Positions 15,461-24,048 of a DNA stretch of 64,000 nucleotides are shown here, one piece after another. Origin of the DNA: Salinibacter grassmerensis (GTDB lineage: Bacteria > Bacteroidota > Rhodothermia > Rhodothermales > Salinibacteraceae); NCBI RefSeq assembly GCF_947077765.1, contig NZ_CAMTTF010000009.1, forward strand, positions 1 through 64,000, read 5' to 3'. Made by a program: the position numbers and the translations under genes. Within the stretch, counting starts at the first letter, position 1, and every line of letters starts with the position of its first letter. The notes beneath the pieces are model-generated. The model was not told where the DNA came from, ran no database searches, and was given only the letters and a program-made list of their open reading frames with translations.

Positions 15461-16210
15461 CTACAGCCAGCGACGCACCTTTGCCGCGAGATAACCGCCC
15501 ACCGCAAGGCCGGCCACCGTGTAAATTGACTGACGGAGGGCCGAGGACTCATCCTCGGCCGGGAGGGTTTCCTGTACGGAGGCGGCCTGTTCTTCGATGG
15601 TCTCCTCCGCTTCTTCCGCAAGCTGTTCGCCGATCTCTCGGGCCTCGTCGGAGACCTCGGCCGTCGCTCGTCGCACCGTCTCTCCGGCCTCGGTGCCCAC
15701 GCGCCGGGCTTGCTCGGACGCGCGGCGAGCCAGGTCTTCGGCCTGTTCGCGGATGTCGTCTCCCTGCTCCCGGGCCCGCTCGGCGAGGCGCTGGCCGGTT
15801 TCCTCGGCACGCCTGCGAACATCTTCGCCGGAGCGGGCGGCCCGTTCAGACAGGTCTTTCCCCACGCCGGTGGCTACGCGCCGGGCCTCGTCGGCCAGGC
15901 GACGCAGTCGGCCACGGGCCTGCGCCGACAGGCTGGGCGGCTGCGGCCGTGTGGCCCGGGCGGCCCCGTACCCGGCGGCCGCCCCTGCGAGCGAGGAGAT
16001 CGTCAGTGCGAGGAACGGGTGCCGCTGCACCCAGCTTTCGGCCTGCTTCCTTGCCTGTTGGGCCTTCAGGCGGGTGACCTCGGCCCGCAGTTCGTCGAGG
16101 AGGTCGTTCATTTCTTGTGCCGTCTTGTCTACGGTCGACTCGTCCGATGGGGCGTCCGAGGACGCCTCTGAGGCATCGGTGCGGTCAATGTCGGAATTGT
16201 TTGGACTCAT
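15461..16210 (-). CDS. Membrane-anchored apolipoprotein-like helical protein
   Basis: The 249-residue protein begins with an acidic Ser/Asp-rich tail and a short coiled coil (LLDELRAEVTRLKAQQARKQ). A membrane segment follows (FLALTISSLAGAAAGYG, around residues 66-82). Next comes a long amphipathic helix of about 120 residues built from Glu/Arg/Ala repeats (RAREQGDDIREQAEDLARRA and similar), and the C-terminus has another weak membrane segment (VAGLAVGGYLAAKV). The pattern resembles ElaB/YqjD/DUF883 proteins. It probably forms an operon with the gene upstream, which has a matching SWVRQHQ-membrane segment. The role is unknown; membrane or stress association is inference. Confidence 0.75.
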   Translation of the reverse strand: MSPNNSDIDRTDASEASSDAPSDESTVDKTAQEMNDLLDELRAEVTRLKAQQARKQAESWVQRHPFLALTISSLAGAAAGYGAARATRPQPPSLSAQARGRLRRLADEARRVATGVGKDLSERAARSGEDVRRRAEETGQRLAERAREQGDDIREQAEDLARRASEQARRVGTEAGETVRRATAEVSDEAREIGEQLAEEAEETIEEQAASVQETLPAEDESSALRQSIYTVAGLAVGGYLAAKVRRWL

Positions 16211-16338
16211 GGGCTGAAGGGGATTCGGTAGAAGGGAGTTGAATTTGAAAAGGAGCTGGGGCCAAGGCCTCGTGGCCGACCCAGCACAGCCCCCTGCCTC
16301 GGCGGTCGGAACGCCGCCGCGCCTCCGTCTGCCATCCG

Positions 16339-16590
16339 CTAGTCTCGGAGCATCACCCCGACGAACACGCCAGCACCGAACGCCCCGAGCATCGTGGCCT
16401 TCTGGTGCTGCCGCACCCACGAGCGGGCCATGTCCTTCGCGAGGGAGGACGACAGCCCGCCGGGCATCGTCATCTCGTCCCCCTGATCCCAGGATGGAGG
16501 ATCAGTGTTCTCGAAGTCAGTGTCCTCGAAGGGAGTCCCTGAGGACGTCGAGGGATCGCTAGGCGCAGGATCAGTCGAAGGATCAGGCAT
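16339..16590 (-). CDS. Small acidic single-pass membrane protein
   Basis: The 83-residue product has a Pro/Ser/Thr/Asp-rich N-terminal half, then an amphipathic helix (LAKDMARSWVRQHQKA) and one C-terminal membrane segment (TMLGAFGAGVFVGVML). It precedes the apolipoprotein-like gene by 128 bases on the same strand. Its SWVRQHQKATMLGAFGAG segment mirrors SWVQRHPFLALTISSLAG in that neighbour, so the two are probably distant paralogues. Its function is unknown. Confidence 0.7.
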   Translation of the reverse strand: MPDPSTDPAPSDPSTSSGTPFEDTDFENTDPPSWDQGDEMTMPGGLSSSLAKDMARSWVRQHQKATMLGAFGAGVFVGVMLRD

Positions 16591-16811
16591 AAACGTCTAA
16601 TCTTTTGGGAGAAAGGGAATTGAGACAGAGCGGATTTAGAAGTTTTTGAGTAGCCGGGTGGGAACGAAGCCGCCAGCGGCGACTTTCGTCTAGGGCGCTC
16701 GTTTTGGGTCGAACCGCCATCGGTGCGTGTCGTAGGACAGAGCCATACCGAGGCCCGGCCTCAAATTTTCGTTCGGCGTCGTCATTCGGATTTGACTCGC
16801 ACACCCCAAAA

Positions 16812-19800
16812 ATGATTCCCCACTGGCGTCGATTTCTTCTCCTCTGCGTGCTCGCAGGGACGGGGCTCTCTCCGGCCTGGGGCCAGCAGGAGGCCCCTCG
16901 GCCGGCGGACGCGTTCGGGGGAGCGGTGGAGCTGTACCAGCAACAGCTCTATCCGGACGCGGCCACGGCGTTCGACTCGTTTCGGCAGGCCCACCCGTCG
17001 CACGCCGCCGCCCCTCAGGCCCTCTACCTGGAAGCCCGGGCCGCCCTGGCGCAGGGAGACGACGCAGGGACCCGCCGCCTGCTTAGCCGGCTTCAACGAG
17101 AATACCCGTCGCATCCGCGGGCCCAGACCGCCCGACTCGGGCTGGCGAAGTACTATCTGGATCAGGGACACCCCGACCGGGCCAAGTCCCAACTCCAAAC
17201 CATCGCGACGGCCCCGAACCGCCCGGACGAAGGGGCGCGTGCCCTTTACCTCCTCGGCCGGACGGAACAGAACCAGGGCAATCTCAACGCCGCCCTGCCC
17301 TATTTCAAACAGGTTTACTCGCGATACCCCGACGCCGAGTTGGCCCCGGCGGCCCTGTACGCCCGGGGCGTCACCCAGGTGCGGCTGGAGCGGTACGACC
17401 AGGCCACGGCCTCGTTCGAGCGTCTCGGCGAGCAATTCCCGGGCTCTCCGTTTGCGGAGAACCTGGGCACCATCCTGGGCGAGGTGTACTACCGGGTCGG
17501 CCAGTACGAGAATGCCGCCACGGAGCTGCAGCGACGCCTTCCGGACCTCACCGGCCCCGCCCGCGCTCGCACCCTGTTCTTGCTCGGCGAGACGTACAGT
17601 GCCCTCGGCCGTCGGGAGGACGCCACGACGCAGTACCAGTTGATTCTTGAGGAGCTACCGGACAGTCCCTACACGACGCCCGCCCGCTACGGACTTGCTC
17701 GGCAGCACTACGATGCGGGGCGGTACGAGGCCGCCGCCGAAGCCTTCGCGTCGGTGCGCACAGGGGACCACCCACTCGCCGACCGGGCGACGTACTACGA
17801 GGCCGCGAGCCGGGCCCTCGCGGGCGCCCGGGCGGAGGCCCTAAAGCTATACCGCGCTTTCCTCGATCGGGCCGAGACGGACACGCTGTCAACCGCGGCC
17901 CAGTACGAGGTCGGCCTGCTCCACTACCGACAGGAGCGATACGACCGAGCAGCAACGGCCTTCCGCACCGTCACCCAACAGGCCTCGTCGGGGGGCCCGT
18001 TCGGCGAGGCGTTCTACTGGCTTGGCAATGCCTACCTGGCGACCGACAACCTGGACCGGGCTCTGGATGCGTATACCGAGGCGATTGATCGGGGGGCCGC
18101 CTCCGAATCGGTAAAGGCCAAGGTGCGGTTTCAGAAGGCGTGGTCCCTCTACCAAAGCGGACGCTACGGCGAGGCGGGCACGGAATTCCAGGCCCTCGCC
18201 AACGCATACCCCGAAACGGTCCGGGGCCAGGAAGCGCTCTTCTGGGGGGGCGACACGTTCTACCAGCGGGAGCAGTTCGGGGAGGCCCGACGACAATTCC
18301 GGCAGTACCTCGATACGAACCCGGATGCTCCGCAGCGGGCGGGCGCCCAGTACGCCCTCGCCTGGACGCACTTCAAGCAACGTCGCTTCGAGCCCGCAGC
18401 CCGGTCGTTTCGCCGGTTCCTGGACTCGTACGATGGGGGCTCCGCATCCGACGTCCCGTACCGGCAGGATGCTCGCCTTCGACTCGCGGACTGCTACTTT
18501 GCCCTCAAGCGGTACGACGACGCCCGCGCAGCGTACGACCGCGTCGATGGGGAAGGCACCGAGTATGCTCTCTATCAGGGCGGGCGGGCCCTGTACTACG
18601 CGGGCCAACCGGCCGACGCCCTCGACCGCCTCCGCCGGTTCGTCGACGATTTCCCGGATAGCCCGCTCCGCCCCGATGCGCTGTACCGCCTCGGGGACAT
18701 TCACTTCCAGGAGCAGCGCTACGAGGAGGCCCGCGAGGCCTTCCGCCAGCTGCTTGAGGACCACCCTGAGACGGCCCGTGCCGCCGAGGCCCAGTACGCC
18801 ATCGGGGATACCCACTACAACGCGGGCGAGATGGAGGACGCCGTGGGGGCCTACCGCACCGTCCTGGAAACCTATCCCGAAAGTCCCTCCGCCAGCGAGG
18901 CGGCCTCCAGCCTCTTCTTCGCCCTCAACGCCGCGGGCCAACAGGATCGCGGCGACGAACTCATCGCGGCGATTGTGGACCGCGTGCCGGACGCCAATAT
19001 GGAAGACCGGCTGCGCTACCACCGGGCCCGGGCCGCGTACCAGCGGGGCGACTCGAAGCGGGCCCTCCGCCTCTTCCGCACGTTTGTGCGCACCGCCGCC
19101 ACCCAGGCCCGCGTGCCGGACGCGTACTACTATCTCGGGCTCCTGTACGCCGACACCGACCAGTACGACGAGGCCAAAAACTACCTCCAGCAGCTCACAG
19201 ACCAGTACCCCGACAGCGAATACATCTCGGAGGGCAGTCTCCGTCTTGGGGAGATTTACCTCGACGAAGGGGCGAACGAGCAGGCCGTGGACGCCTACCG
19301 CACTGCCGCCGAGCAAGACCAAACCCGAGACGAACTGCGTGCCCAGGCCCGGTACGGCCAGAGTCAGGCCCTGCTGCAGCTTGGCCGCACCAGCGCGGCC
19401 GACACCCTCCTGTCTCAGATTCTAGAGGCCGAGCCCCAAGGCCCCCTCCGAAACGCCGCGCGGCTCGGCCTCGGGCGGGTCCGGAACGAGCAGGGACGCA
19501 CCGACGAGGCGCTTGACCTATACCGGCGTGCCATTCGCGCATCGGACGGCGAGACCGGGGCCGAGGCGCTGTACCGCCTCGGGCGACAGCTTCGACGGGG
19601 AGGAGATCCCCGGACGGCCATCCGTGAACTGGAGCGTATGCCCTCCCTCTTCGCTGGACACCCCGAATGGGAAGCCCGGGCGTTGCTTGAACAGGCCCGA
19701 GCGTACCGCGATCAGGGCGAGACCGGTCAGGCCGTTCAGCTGTACGACGAAGTGCAGCAGACCTACGGCGGCACCCCGTTCGCCGAGACGGCCCAGGACG

Positions 19801-19823
19801 AACAGCAGGCCATCGAATCCTAG
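16812..19823 (+). CDS. Large exported tetratricopeptide-repeat protein (YbgF/CpoB-like repeats)
   Basis: The 1003-residue protein has a Sec signal peptide (about residues 1-24, ending AWGQQ). After it come TPR units almost to the C-terminus. The repeats follow the pattern A-x-YxxGxxxYxxGxYxxAxxxFxxxxxxyPxSp, as in ALYRLGDIHFQEQRYEEARE and AQYAIGDTHYNAGEMEDAV. This is the outer-membrane-lipoprotein/YbgF style of TPR rather than a cytosolic one. I chose the ATG at 16812 because it begins the signal peptide. An outer-membrane barrel gene follows after 56 bases and ExbB/ExbD genes lie further on, so it is probably a periplasmic scaffold of an envelope complex. Confidence 0.9.
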   Translation: MIPHWRRFLLLCVLAGTGLSPAWGQQEAPRPADAFGGAVELYQQQLYPDAATAFDSFRQAHPSHAAAPQALYLEARAALAQGDDAGTRRLLSRLQREYPSHPRAQTARLGLAKYYLDQGHPDRAKSQLQTIATAPNRPDEGARALYLLGRTEQNQGNLNAALPYFKQVYSRYPDAELAPAALYARGVTQVRLERYDQATASFERLGEQFPGSPFAENLGTILGEVYYRVGQYENAATELQRRLPDLTGPARARTLFLLGETYSALGRREDATTQYQLILEELPDSPYTTPARYGLARQHYDAGRYEAAAEAFASVRTGDHPLADRATYYEAASRALAGARAEALKLYRAFLDRAETDTLSTAAQYEVGLLHYRQERYDRAATAFRTVTQQASSGGPFGEAFYWLGNAYLATDNLDRALDAYTEAIDRGAASESVKAKVRFQKAWSLYQSGRYGEAGTEFQALANAYPETVRGQEALFWGGDTFYQREQFGEARRQFRQYLDTNPDAPQRAGAQYALAWTHFKQRRFEPAARSFRRFLDSYDGGSASDVPYRQDARLRLADCYFALKRYDDARAAYDRVDGEGTEYALYQGGRALYYAGQPADALDRLRRFVDDFPDSPLRPDALYRLGDIHFQEQRYEEAREAFRQLLEDHPETARAAEAQYAIGDTHYNAGEMEDAVGAYRTVLETYPESPSASEAASSLFFALNAAGQQDRGDELIAAIVDRVPDANMEDRLRYHRARAAYQRGDSKRALRLFRTFVRTAATQARVPDAYYYLGLLYADTDQYDEAKNYLQQLTDQYPDSEYISEGSLRLGEIYLDEGANEQAVDAYRTAAEQDQTRDELRAQARYGQSQALLQLGRTSAADTLLSQILEAEPQGPLRNAARLGLGRVRNEQGRTDEALDLYRRAIRASDGETGAEALYRLGRQLRRGGDPRTAIRELERMPSLFAGHPEWEARALLEQARAYRDQGETGQAVQLYDEVQQTYGGTPFAETAQDEQQAIES

Positions 19824-19879
19824 CGGGCCGTCGCCTTCCATTCCTCACTCTCGCTGTAGTCTCCTCTTGGCTCTCCCGT

Positions 19880-21625
19880 ATGCGCACCTCTCGTCCCGGG
19901 CCCGTGCCTGTGCTTTCTCGTCTCTCCGGTCTCTGCCTCGTCGGGATGGTTCTCCTACTGATCGTCCCGCCCACGCACGCTCAGCAGACCGACACGACGC
20001 AGCTCCCGGAGATCGCCCCGCGAGAGATCGAAATTCGGGGCGAGCGCCAGATCGCCCTTCCCTCCCTGGAGCGACAGCCCCTGACCGGCTTCACCTCCCC
20101 GTCCACGATTCCGCCCGTGCCGCCGGACCATCGCCCGTACACCGGCGCCTACGATCAACCCCTGGACGGCCTCCCCGAGAGCCTGCCGGTCCCCGAATCG
20201 GTCTCGGCGTCAATGGCCCCCACCGCCGAGCCGGCCCAGGGCTACCTGGAGGGCGGAAGCGGCCGGTACGTGAGTCGGTTCTTCAAGGGGCGGGTCGGGG
20301 TGCCCTTGTCGCCGCGCAGCCGACTTTCCGTACAGGGCGCGTACACGGGCACCGAGGCGGACCCGAACGATGACGTCGCCGATGCCCGCGTGCGCCTCCA
20401 GCACACGCAGGACCCCGTTCGGATTGACGCGACGGCGCACGGCAGCGTGCAGCGGTACGCCCTCCACGGCGCCTCCTCCACCATCCAATCCGTCGCCGAG
20501 GTCCCCGACCGGGAAAGCTATTCGGCCGGCGGTGCCGTGCAGGTCCGCCGTACGAATCCAGATGCCCCGGCCCGGGCGGAGGTGCGCTACGACCAGACCG
20601 AGTACACCTCTCATCTCGATCCCACGGCCACGGAGCAAACCTACAGCCAACAGCAACTGGGCCTCAGTGGAGAGGCAACGGCTCCATTTCCGTACCGGCC
20701 CCACGTGAGGGCCCAGTACCGACGGTCGTGGCTGGGCGAGGACCCGCAGACCCAGACCGCCTACGACGCGGAGGTCAGCGGCACGGTCTCGTATTCGCCG
20801 ATCGAACCCGTGTCCGTCGAGGCCGGAGCCGCCGTGCTCGCCTTCGATACGCCCGCTCAGCCGGTTCAGTCAAACGCAGGGTCCGCGGGGGCAACGTTCG
20901 TCGCGCCGGTCGTGGACGCCGAGTGGCGGGTCGCCGGGGGCACTCGCCTCTTCCTTCGCAACCAGCCCCGGCTCGGCGACACGGCCCTGGATCCGCTCTA
21001 CGCCACCAACCCGTACGCCCAGCACGCCCCCTCCCTCCGCCCCCCTCTTGAAACGACCAACGCGGAGGGCGGGCTCACCCTCACGCGCGGTGCGGTGCGT
21101 GTGGTGGCCGCCGCGGGGTACCGCTACGCGCCAACCTACCGGTACTTCGACCTCGACCGCGGCGGTCAGGGCGCTGGCCAGGGCGTCTACCAGGGGCTCT
21201 ACCAAGTTCGGTACGATGCCGCCCGCATCTGGGAGGGCCGCGGCGAGGTGGCGCTACAGGGCCTCGACGGCGTGCAGGCCTCGCTGGGGCTGTCGGTACG
21301 AGACGGGACGCTTCCGGACGTGAACGGCCCCATCCCAAACTTTGCTGCCGTCACGGCGGACGCCCTCCTCACGGTCTCGTTTGCGGGGGGCGACGGCTTT
21401 TTGAAAGCCCACGGGGAATTTCACGGGCCGCGCGACGCCGGCCTCTCCCCGACCGTTCGCCTCGACCCGTACGTCTCCGTCGACCTTGAAGGCTCGTATG
21501 CCGTGGGGTCGGACCTCGAGCTCGTGGCCCGCGCCGAGCAGCTCTCGCCGGACGCGCCAACCATGTGGGCAAACTACCCGCAGCCCGTCGCCGAGCTCTC
21601 GGTGGGCCTCCGGCTCCGATGGTGA
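19880..21625 (+). CDS. Outer-membrane beta-barrel protein (TonB-receptor-like barrel without plug)
   Basis: The 581-residue product has a signal peptide cleaved near residue 34 (THAQQ) and a short periplasmic segment rich in Pro (LPEIAPREIEIRGE). From about residue 115 there are alternating amphipathic strands typical of an outer-membrane barrel, ending in an aromatic strand (ELSVGLRLRW). There is no recognisable TonB plug domain. It follows the TPR gene and precedes HU-SPOR and ExbB/ExbD genes. A role as an outer-membrane partner of the proton-driven complex is inferred from context only. Confidence 0.82.
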   Translation: MRTSRPGPVPVLSRLSGLCLVGMVLLLIVPPTHAQQTDTTQLPEIAPREIEIRGERQIALPSLERQPLTGFTSPSTIPPVPPDHRPYTGAYDQPLDGLPESLPVPESVSASMAPTAEPAQGYLEGGSGRYVSRFFKGRVGVPLSPRSRLSVQGAYTGTEADPNDDVADARVRLQHTQDPVRIDATAHGSVQRYALHGASSTIQSVAEVPDRESYSAGGAVQVRRTNPDAPARAEVRYDQTEYTSHLDPTATEQTYSQQQLGLSGEATAPFPYRPHVRAQYRRSWLGEDPQTQTAYDAEVSGTVSYSPIEPVSVEAGAAVLAFDTPAQPVQSNAGSAGATFVAPVVDAEWRVAGGTRLFLRNQPRLGDTALDPLYATNPYAQHAPSLRPPLETTNAEGGLTLTRGAVRVVAAAGYRYAPTYRYFDLDRGGQGAGQGVYQGLYQVRYDAARIWEGRGEVALQGLDGVQASLGLSVRDGTLPDVNGPIPNFAAVTADALLTVSFAGGDGFLKAHGEFHGPRDAGLSPTVRLDPYVSVDLEGSYAVGSDLELVARAEQLSPDAPTMWANYPQPVAELSVGLRLRW

Positions 21626-21743
21626 TTCCGTCCGGACACGTCGGGGGATGACGCGATCGAGCCTCCAAATTTTATGTTGCGCCCTGCGAACGTATTTTTA
21701 GGGTGTCTTTTGGACCACTCCCATTCATTTTCCCACGCTTATC

Positions 21744-21950
21744 ATGGAGTCCCCAACGGCCGAAGACGTCATTGAGGCGTTCACCGATGTCGTCCAGGAT
21801 CAACTGGACACCGGAAACGCCGTAGAGGTGCCGGGCCTCGGCGCGTTTTCCGTTGAGCACCGCCCGAGCGGGGTACAGGAGGAGGACGGCGTCCGTCGCC
21901 TCGCTCCGCCCCGCAACGAGGTCGTCTTCACCCCCGAAGAGGGCGCGTGA
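21744..21950 (+). CDS. Short HU-like domain protein
   Basis: The 68-residue product matches the start of HU/IHF-type domains (EDVIEAFTDVVQDQLDTGNAVEVPGLGAFSVEHR) but lacks most of the DNA-binding arm, and ends in an acidic tail. It lies 24 bases before a gene that also begins with a HU-like domain. It may be an accessory HU-like module rather than a nucleoid protein. An incomplete HU fold is the main doubt. Confidence 0.78.
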   Translation: MESPTAEDVIEAFTDVVQDQLDTGNAVEVPGLGAFSVEHRPSGVQEEDGVRRLAPPRNEVVFTPEEGA

Positions 21951-21974
21951 CTCCTTCATCACCTGCAGAGCCTC

Positions 21975-22817
21975 ATGCCCAAATCCATCATTCCCCTCCT
22001 CGCGGAGCGGCTCGACATTCCGGAAGACCAGGCCCGCCCCCTGCTGAACACCATGGTGGAGGAGCTTCGCCAGCGCGCCGAGTCCGATGGCGTCCAGCTG
22101 TCCGGGCTCGGCACGTTTCGGGAAGACGGTGGCGCCCTTACCTTCCACCCCAGTCCCGCCCTGCAACGACGCGTCAATCGGCCGTACGAGGGCCTCTCCG
22201 CCGAGTCCCTCTCGCCCGCCCCCGACGCTGAGCCCGAGGCGCCCCCCGCCCAAGACCCTTCTGAAGAGGCGGAGTCCGGGGCATCGGAGGCCGATCAGGA
22301 GAGGCCTCCCGCGCAGGACCGCCCGCCGGCACAGCCCGACGCCGACACCCGGTCCCCAGACTCCTTTACCATCATCAGTGTCGTGCTCTCAGTTCTTCTC
22401 CTTGCCGGCACCGGATGGTTCGTGGTGAACCAGACAAGCCTGCTGGGCCCCACCCAAACCTCGCCGCCCCCCACGGCCACCGAGACGCCGTCCGACCAGA
22501 CCGGAGCCCCCTCCACTGCGGACTCCGCCCCCGACTCACAGTCCGAGGATCCGCCGGCCCGCGAGGACGAGACCCCGGACGTACGGGACTGGACCATTGT
22601 GGTCGCCTCCAGTTCCTCCCGCGGCGGCGCACAGCAGACCGCCGACCAGTATGCCTCCCAGTTCGATTCCGTCGCCGTCGTCTCCGGAACGGTAGACAAT
22701 ACGACGTGGTACCGCGTGACGATTGGGCGGTATGCCTCCGAATCGACCGCCGAGCGCGTTCTCAGCGAGCGGGGCGATGTCCTTCCCCCCGATGCCTGGA
22801 CGCACCGCCTCGAATAG
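21975..22817 (+). CDS. HU-like domain / transmembrane / SPOR domain protein
   Basis: The 280-residue protein has an N-terminal HU-CCDC81-like domain (residues 1-70, with LSGLGTF at 42-48). A disordered Pro/Glu-rich linker follows, then one membrane segment (131-151), another disordered linker, and a C-terminal SPOR domain (about 205-280, WTIVVASSSSRGGAQ to GRYASESTAERVL). SPOR domains bind denuded peptidoglycan at division sites, so the C-terminus should be periplasmic and the HU-like part cytoplasmic. HU-SPOR fusions are a known Bacteroidota architecture. The next gene, 30 bases on, encodes ExbB/TolQ. Confidence 0.88.
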   Translation: MPKSIIPLLAERLDIPEDQARPLLNTMVEELRQRAESDGVQLSGLGTFREDGGALTFHPSPALQRRVNRPYEGLSAESLSPAPDAEPEAPPAQDPSEEAESGASEADQERPPAQDRPPAQPDADTRSPDSFTIISVVLSVLLLAGTGWFVVNQTSLLGPTQTSPPPTATETPSDQTGAPSTADSAPDSQSEDPPAREDETPDVRDWTIVVASSSSRGGAQQTADQYASQFDSVAVVSGTVDNTTWYRVTIGRYASESTAERVLSERGDVLPPDAWTHRLE

Positions 22818-22847
22818 CACTTCCCCAACCGACCCCGCCTCGCCCCT

Positions 22848-23585
22848 GTGCCCTCTGCTCTGCTGACCGCCGCAACCGCCCTCCCCCAACAGGTGGCCCC
22901 CACGGCCCTCGACACCACCCAAACCGCGTCGGGGCAGGCCGCCTCCCTCCTCGACATTCTGGTGCTGGGGGGATGGGTGATGGTTCCGCTGGTGCTGCTC
23001 TCCGTGCTCACCATCTACCTGCTGGTGGAGCGGCTCATCACAATCCGACAGGCCAACTCCGACCCCGAGGCCATCACCGATCGGGTGCGCGAGTTTGTGC
23101 GCAGCGGCAATGTCGAGGACGCCATTCAGTACTGCGAGGACAAGAACGTGCCCATCACCCGCATCCTGCAGCAGGGCCTCGAGCGCCTGGGGCGGCCGAT
23201 CTCTGAGATTCAGGACGCCGTGCAGGCCGCGGGCAAGCACGAAACCTTCGACCTGGAGAAGCGGACGAATCTGCTCGCCAGCATCGCCGGCATTGCCCCC
23301 ATGCTCGGCTTCTTCGGGACGGTGGTCGGCATGATCCGGGCGTTCCAGCAGATTCAGAACCTGCAGGGCAACGTCAACCCCTCTGTGCTCGCGGGGGGGA
23401 TTTGGGAAGCCCTCATCACGACCGCGGCGGGCCTGCTCGTCGGCATCCTGGCGCTCTTCTCGTACAACTACCTCATGGGGCGCATCCGGCGCCTCTCGAA
23501 CGACATGGAGCGCTCCGCCACGGACTTCATCGACCTCCTGCAGGAGCCGGTCTCGCCGGAGCGGTCCGAGGAGCTGCCGTCGTAA
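22848..23585 (+). CDS. MotA/TolQ/ExbB proton channel family protein
   Basis: This is the inner-membrane proton-channel subunit that, with an ExbD/TolR partner, uses the proton gradient to drive work in the envelope. The 245-residue protein has the expected three membrane helices: near the start (LDILVLGGWVMVPLVLLSVLTIYLLV), and two in the C-terminal half (LLASIAGIAPMLGFFGTVVGMI and WEALITTAAGLLVGILALFSYNYL). The family's conserved Gly/Thr pattern is intact. The start is a GTG at 22848; an ATG at 22977 would cut into the first helix. The ExbD-type gene follows after 47 bases. Confidence 0.94.
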   Translation: MPSALLTAATALPQQVAPTALDTTQTASGQAASLLDILVLGGWVMVPLVLLSVLTIYLLVERLITIRQANSDPEAITDRVREFVRSGNVEDAIQYCEDKNVPITRILQQGLERLGRPISEIQDAVQAAGKHETFDLEKRTNLLASIAGIAPMLGFFGTVVGMIRAFQQIQNLQGNVNPSVLAGGIWEALITTAAGLLVGILALFSYNYLMGRIRRLSNDMERSATDFIDLLQEPVSPERSEELPS

Positions 23586-23632
23586 CCCCGCCCCTACGCC
23601 GCCTCCCTCGTTGACCAATCGCCCGTGCCGCT

Positions 23633-24040
23633 ATGCCGCTCGACTTCTCCCCGTCCCGCGAGCCCATGACGACCTTCAGCCTGGCGGGCATGACGGACGT
23701 CGTTCTGCTGCTCCTCATTTTCTTCCTGCTCACCTCAAGCTTCATCCCGCAGATGGGGATTCAGGTGAACCTGCCCCAGGTGGACAGCGCGTCGCCCGTG
23801 TCGGAGCAGTCGATTACCGTGTCCCTCACGAAAGACGGCAATTACTACGTGGCCGGCTCGCCGGTGCCGCAAGCGCGCCTCGTGAGCGAGCTCCGCTCTC
23901 GCCGCACCAATCAGCAGTTCCTCATCATGCGGGCCGACCAGGAGGCCCGCATCGGCCAATTTGCCACGGTCGCCTCGGCCGCCCAGGCCCTCAACATGCG
24001 CGTACTCGTGGCGACGGAACGGGCCGGGCGGTCGCGGTAG
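23633..24040 (+). CDS. ExbD/TolR family biopolymer transport protein
   Basis: The 135-residue protein has a short cytoplasmic start, one membrane helix (TDVVLLLLIFFLLTSSFI, with the functional Asp at its beginning as in TolR/ExbD) and a periplasmic domain ending in the usual RADQEARIGQFATVASAAQAL helix. It should assemble with the ExbB-like protein encoded just upstream. The neighbouring HU-SPOR and TPR proteins suggest a Tol-like envelope or division role rather than metal uptake. Confidence 0.94.
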   Translation: MPLDFSPSREPMTTFSLAGMTDVVLLLLIFFLLTSSFIPQMGIQVNLPQVDSASPVSEQSITVSLTKDGNYYVAGSPVPQARLVSELRSRRTNQQFLIMRADQEARIGQFATVASAAQALNMRVLVATERAGRSR

Positions 24041-24048
24041 CATCGCCC

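Noticed and set aside
17889-19322. 477-codon frame antisense to the TPR gene
   Set aside because: The sense strand shows regular TPR repeats; the antisense text is a composition artefact.
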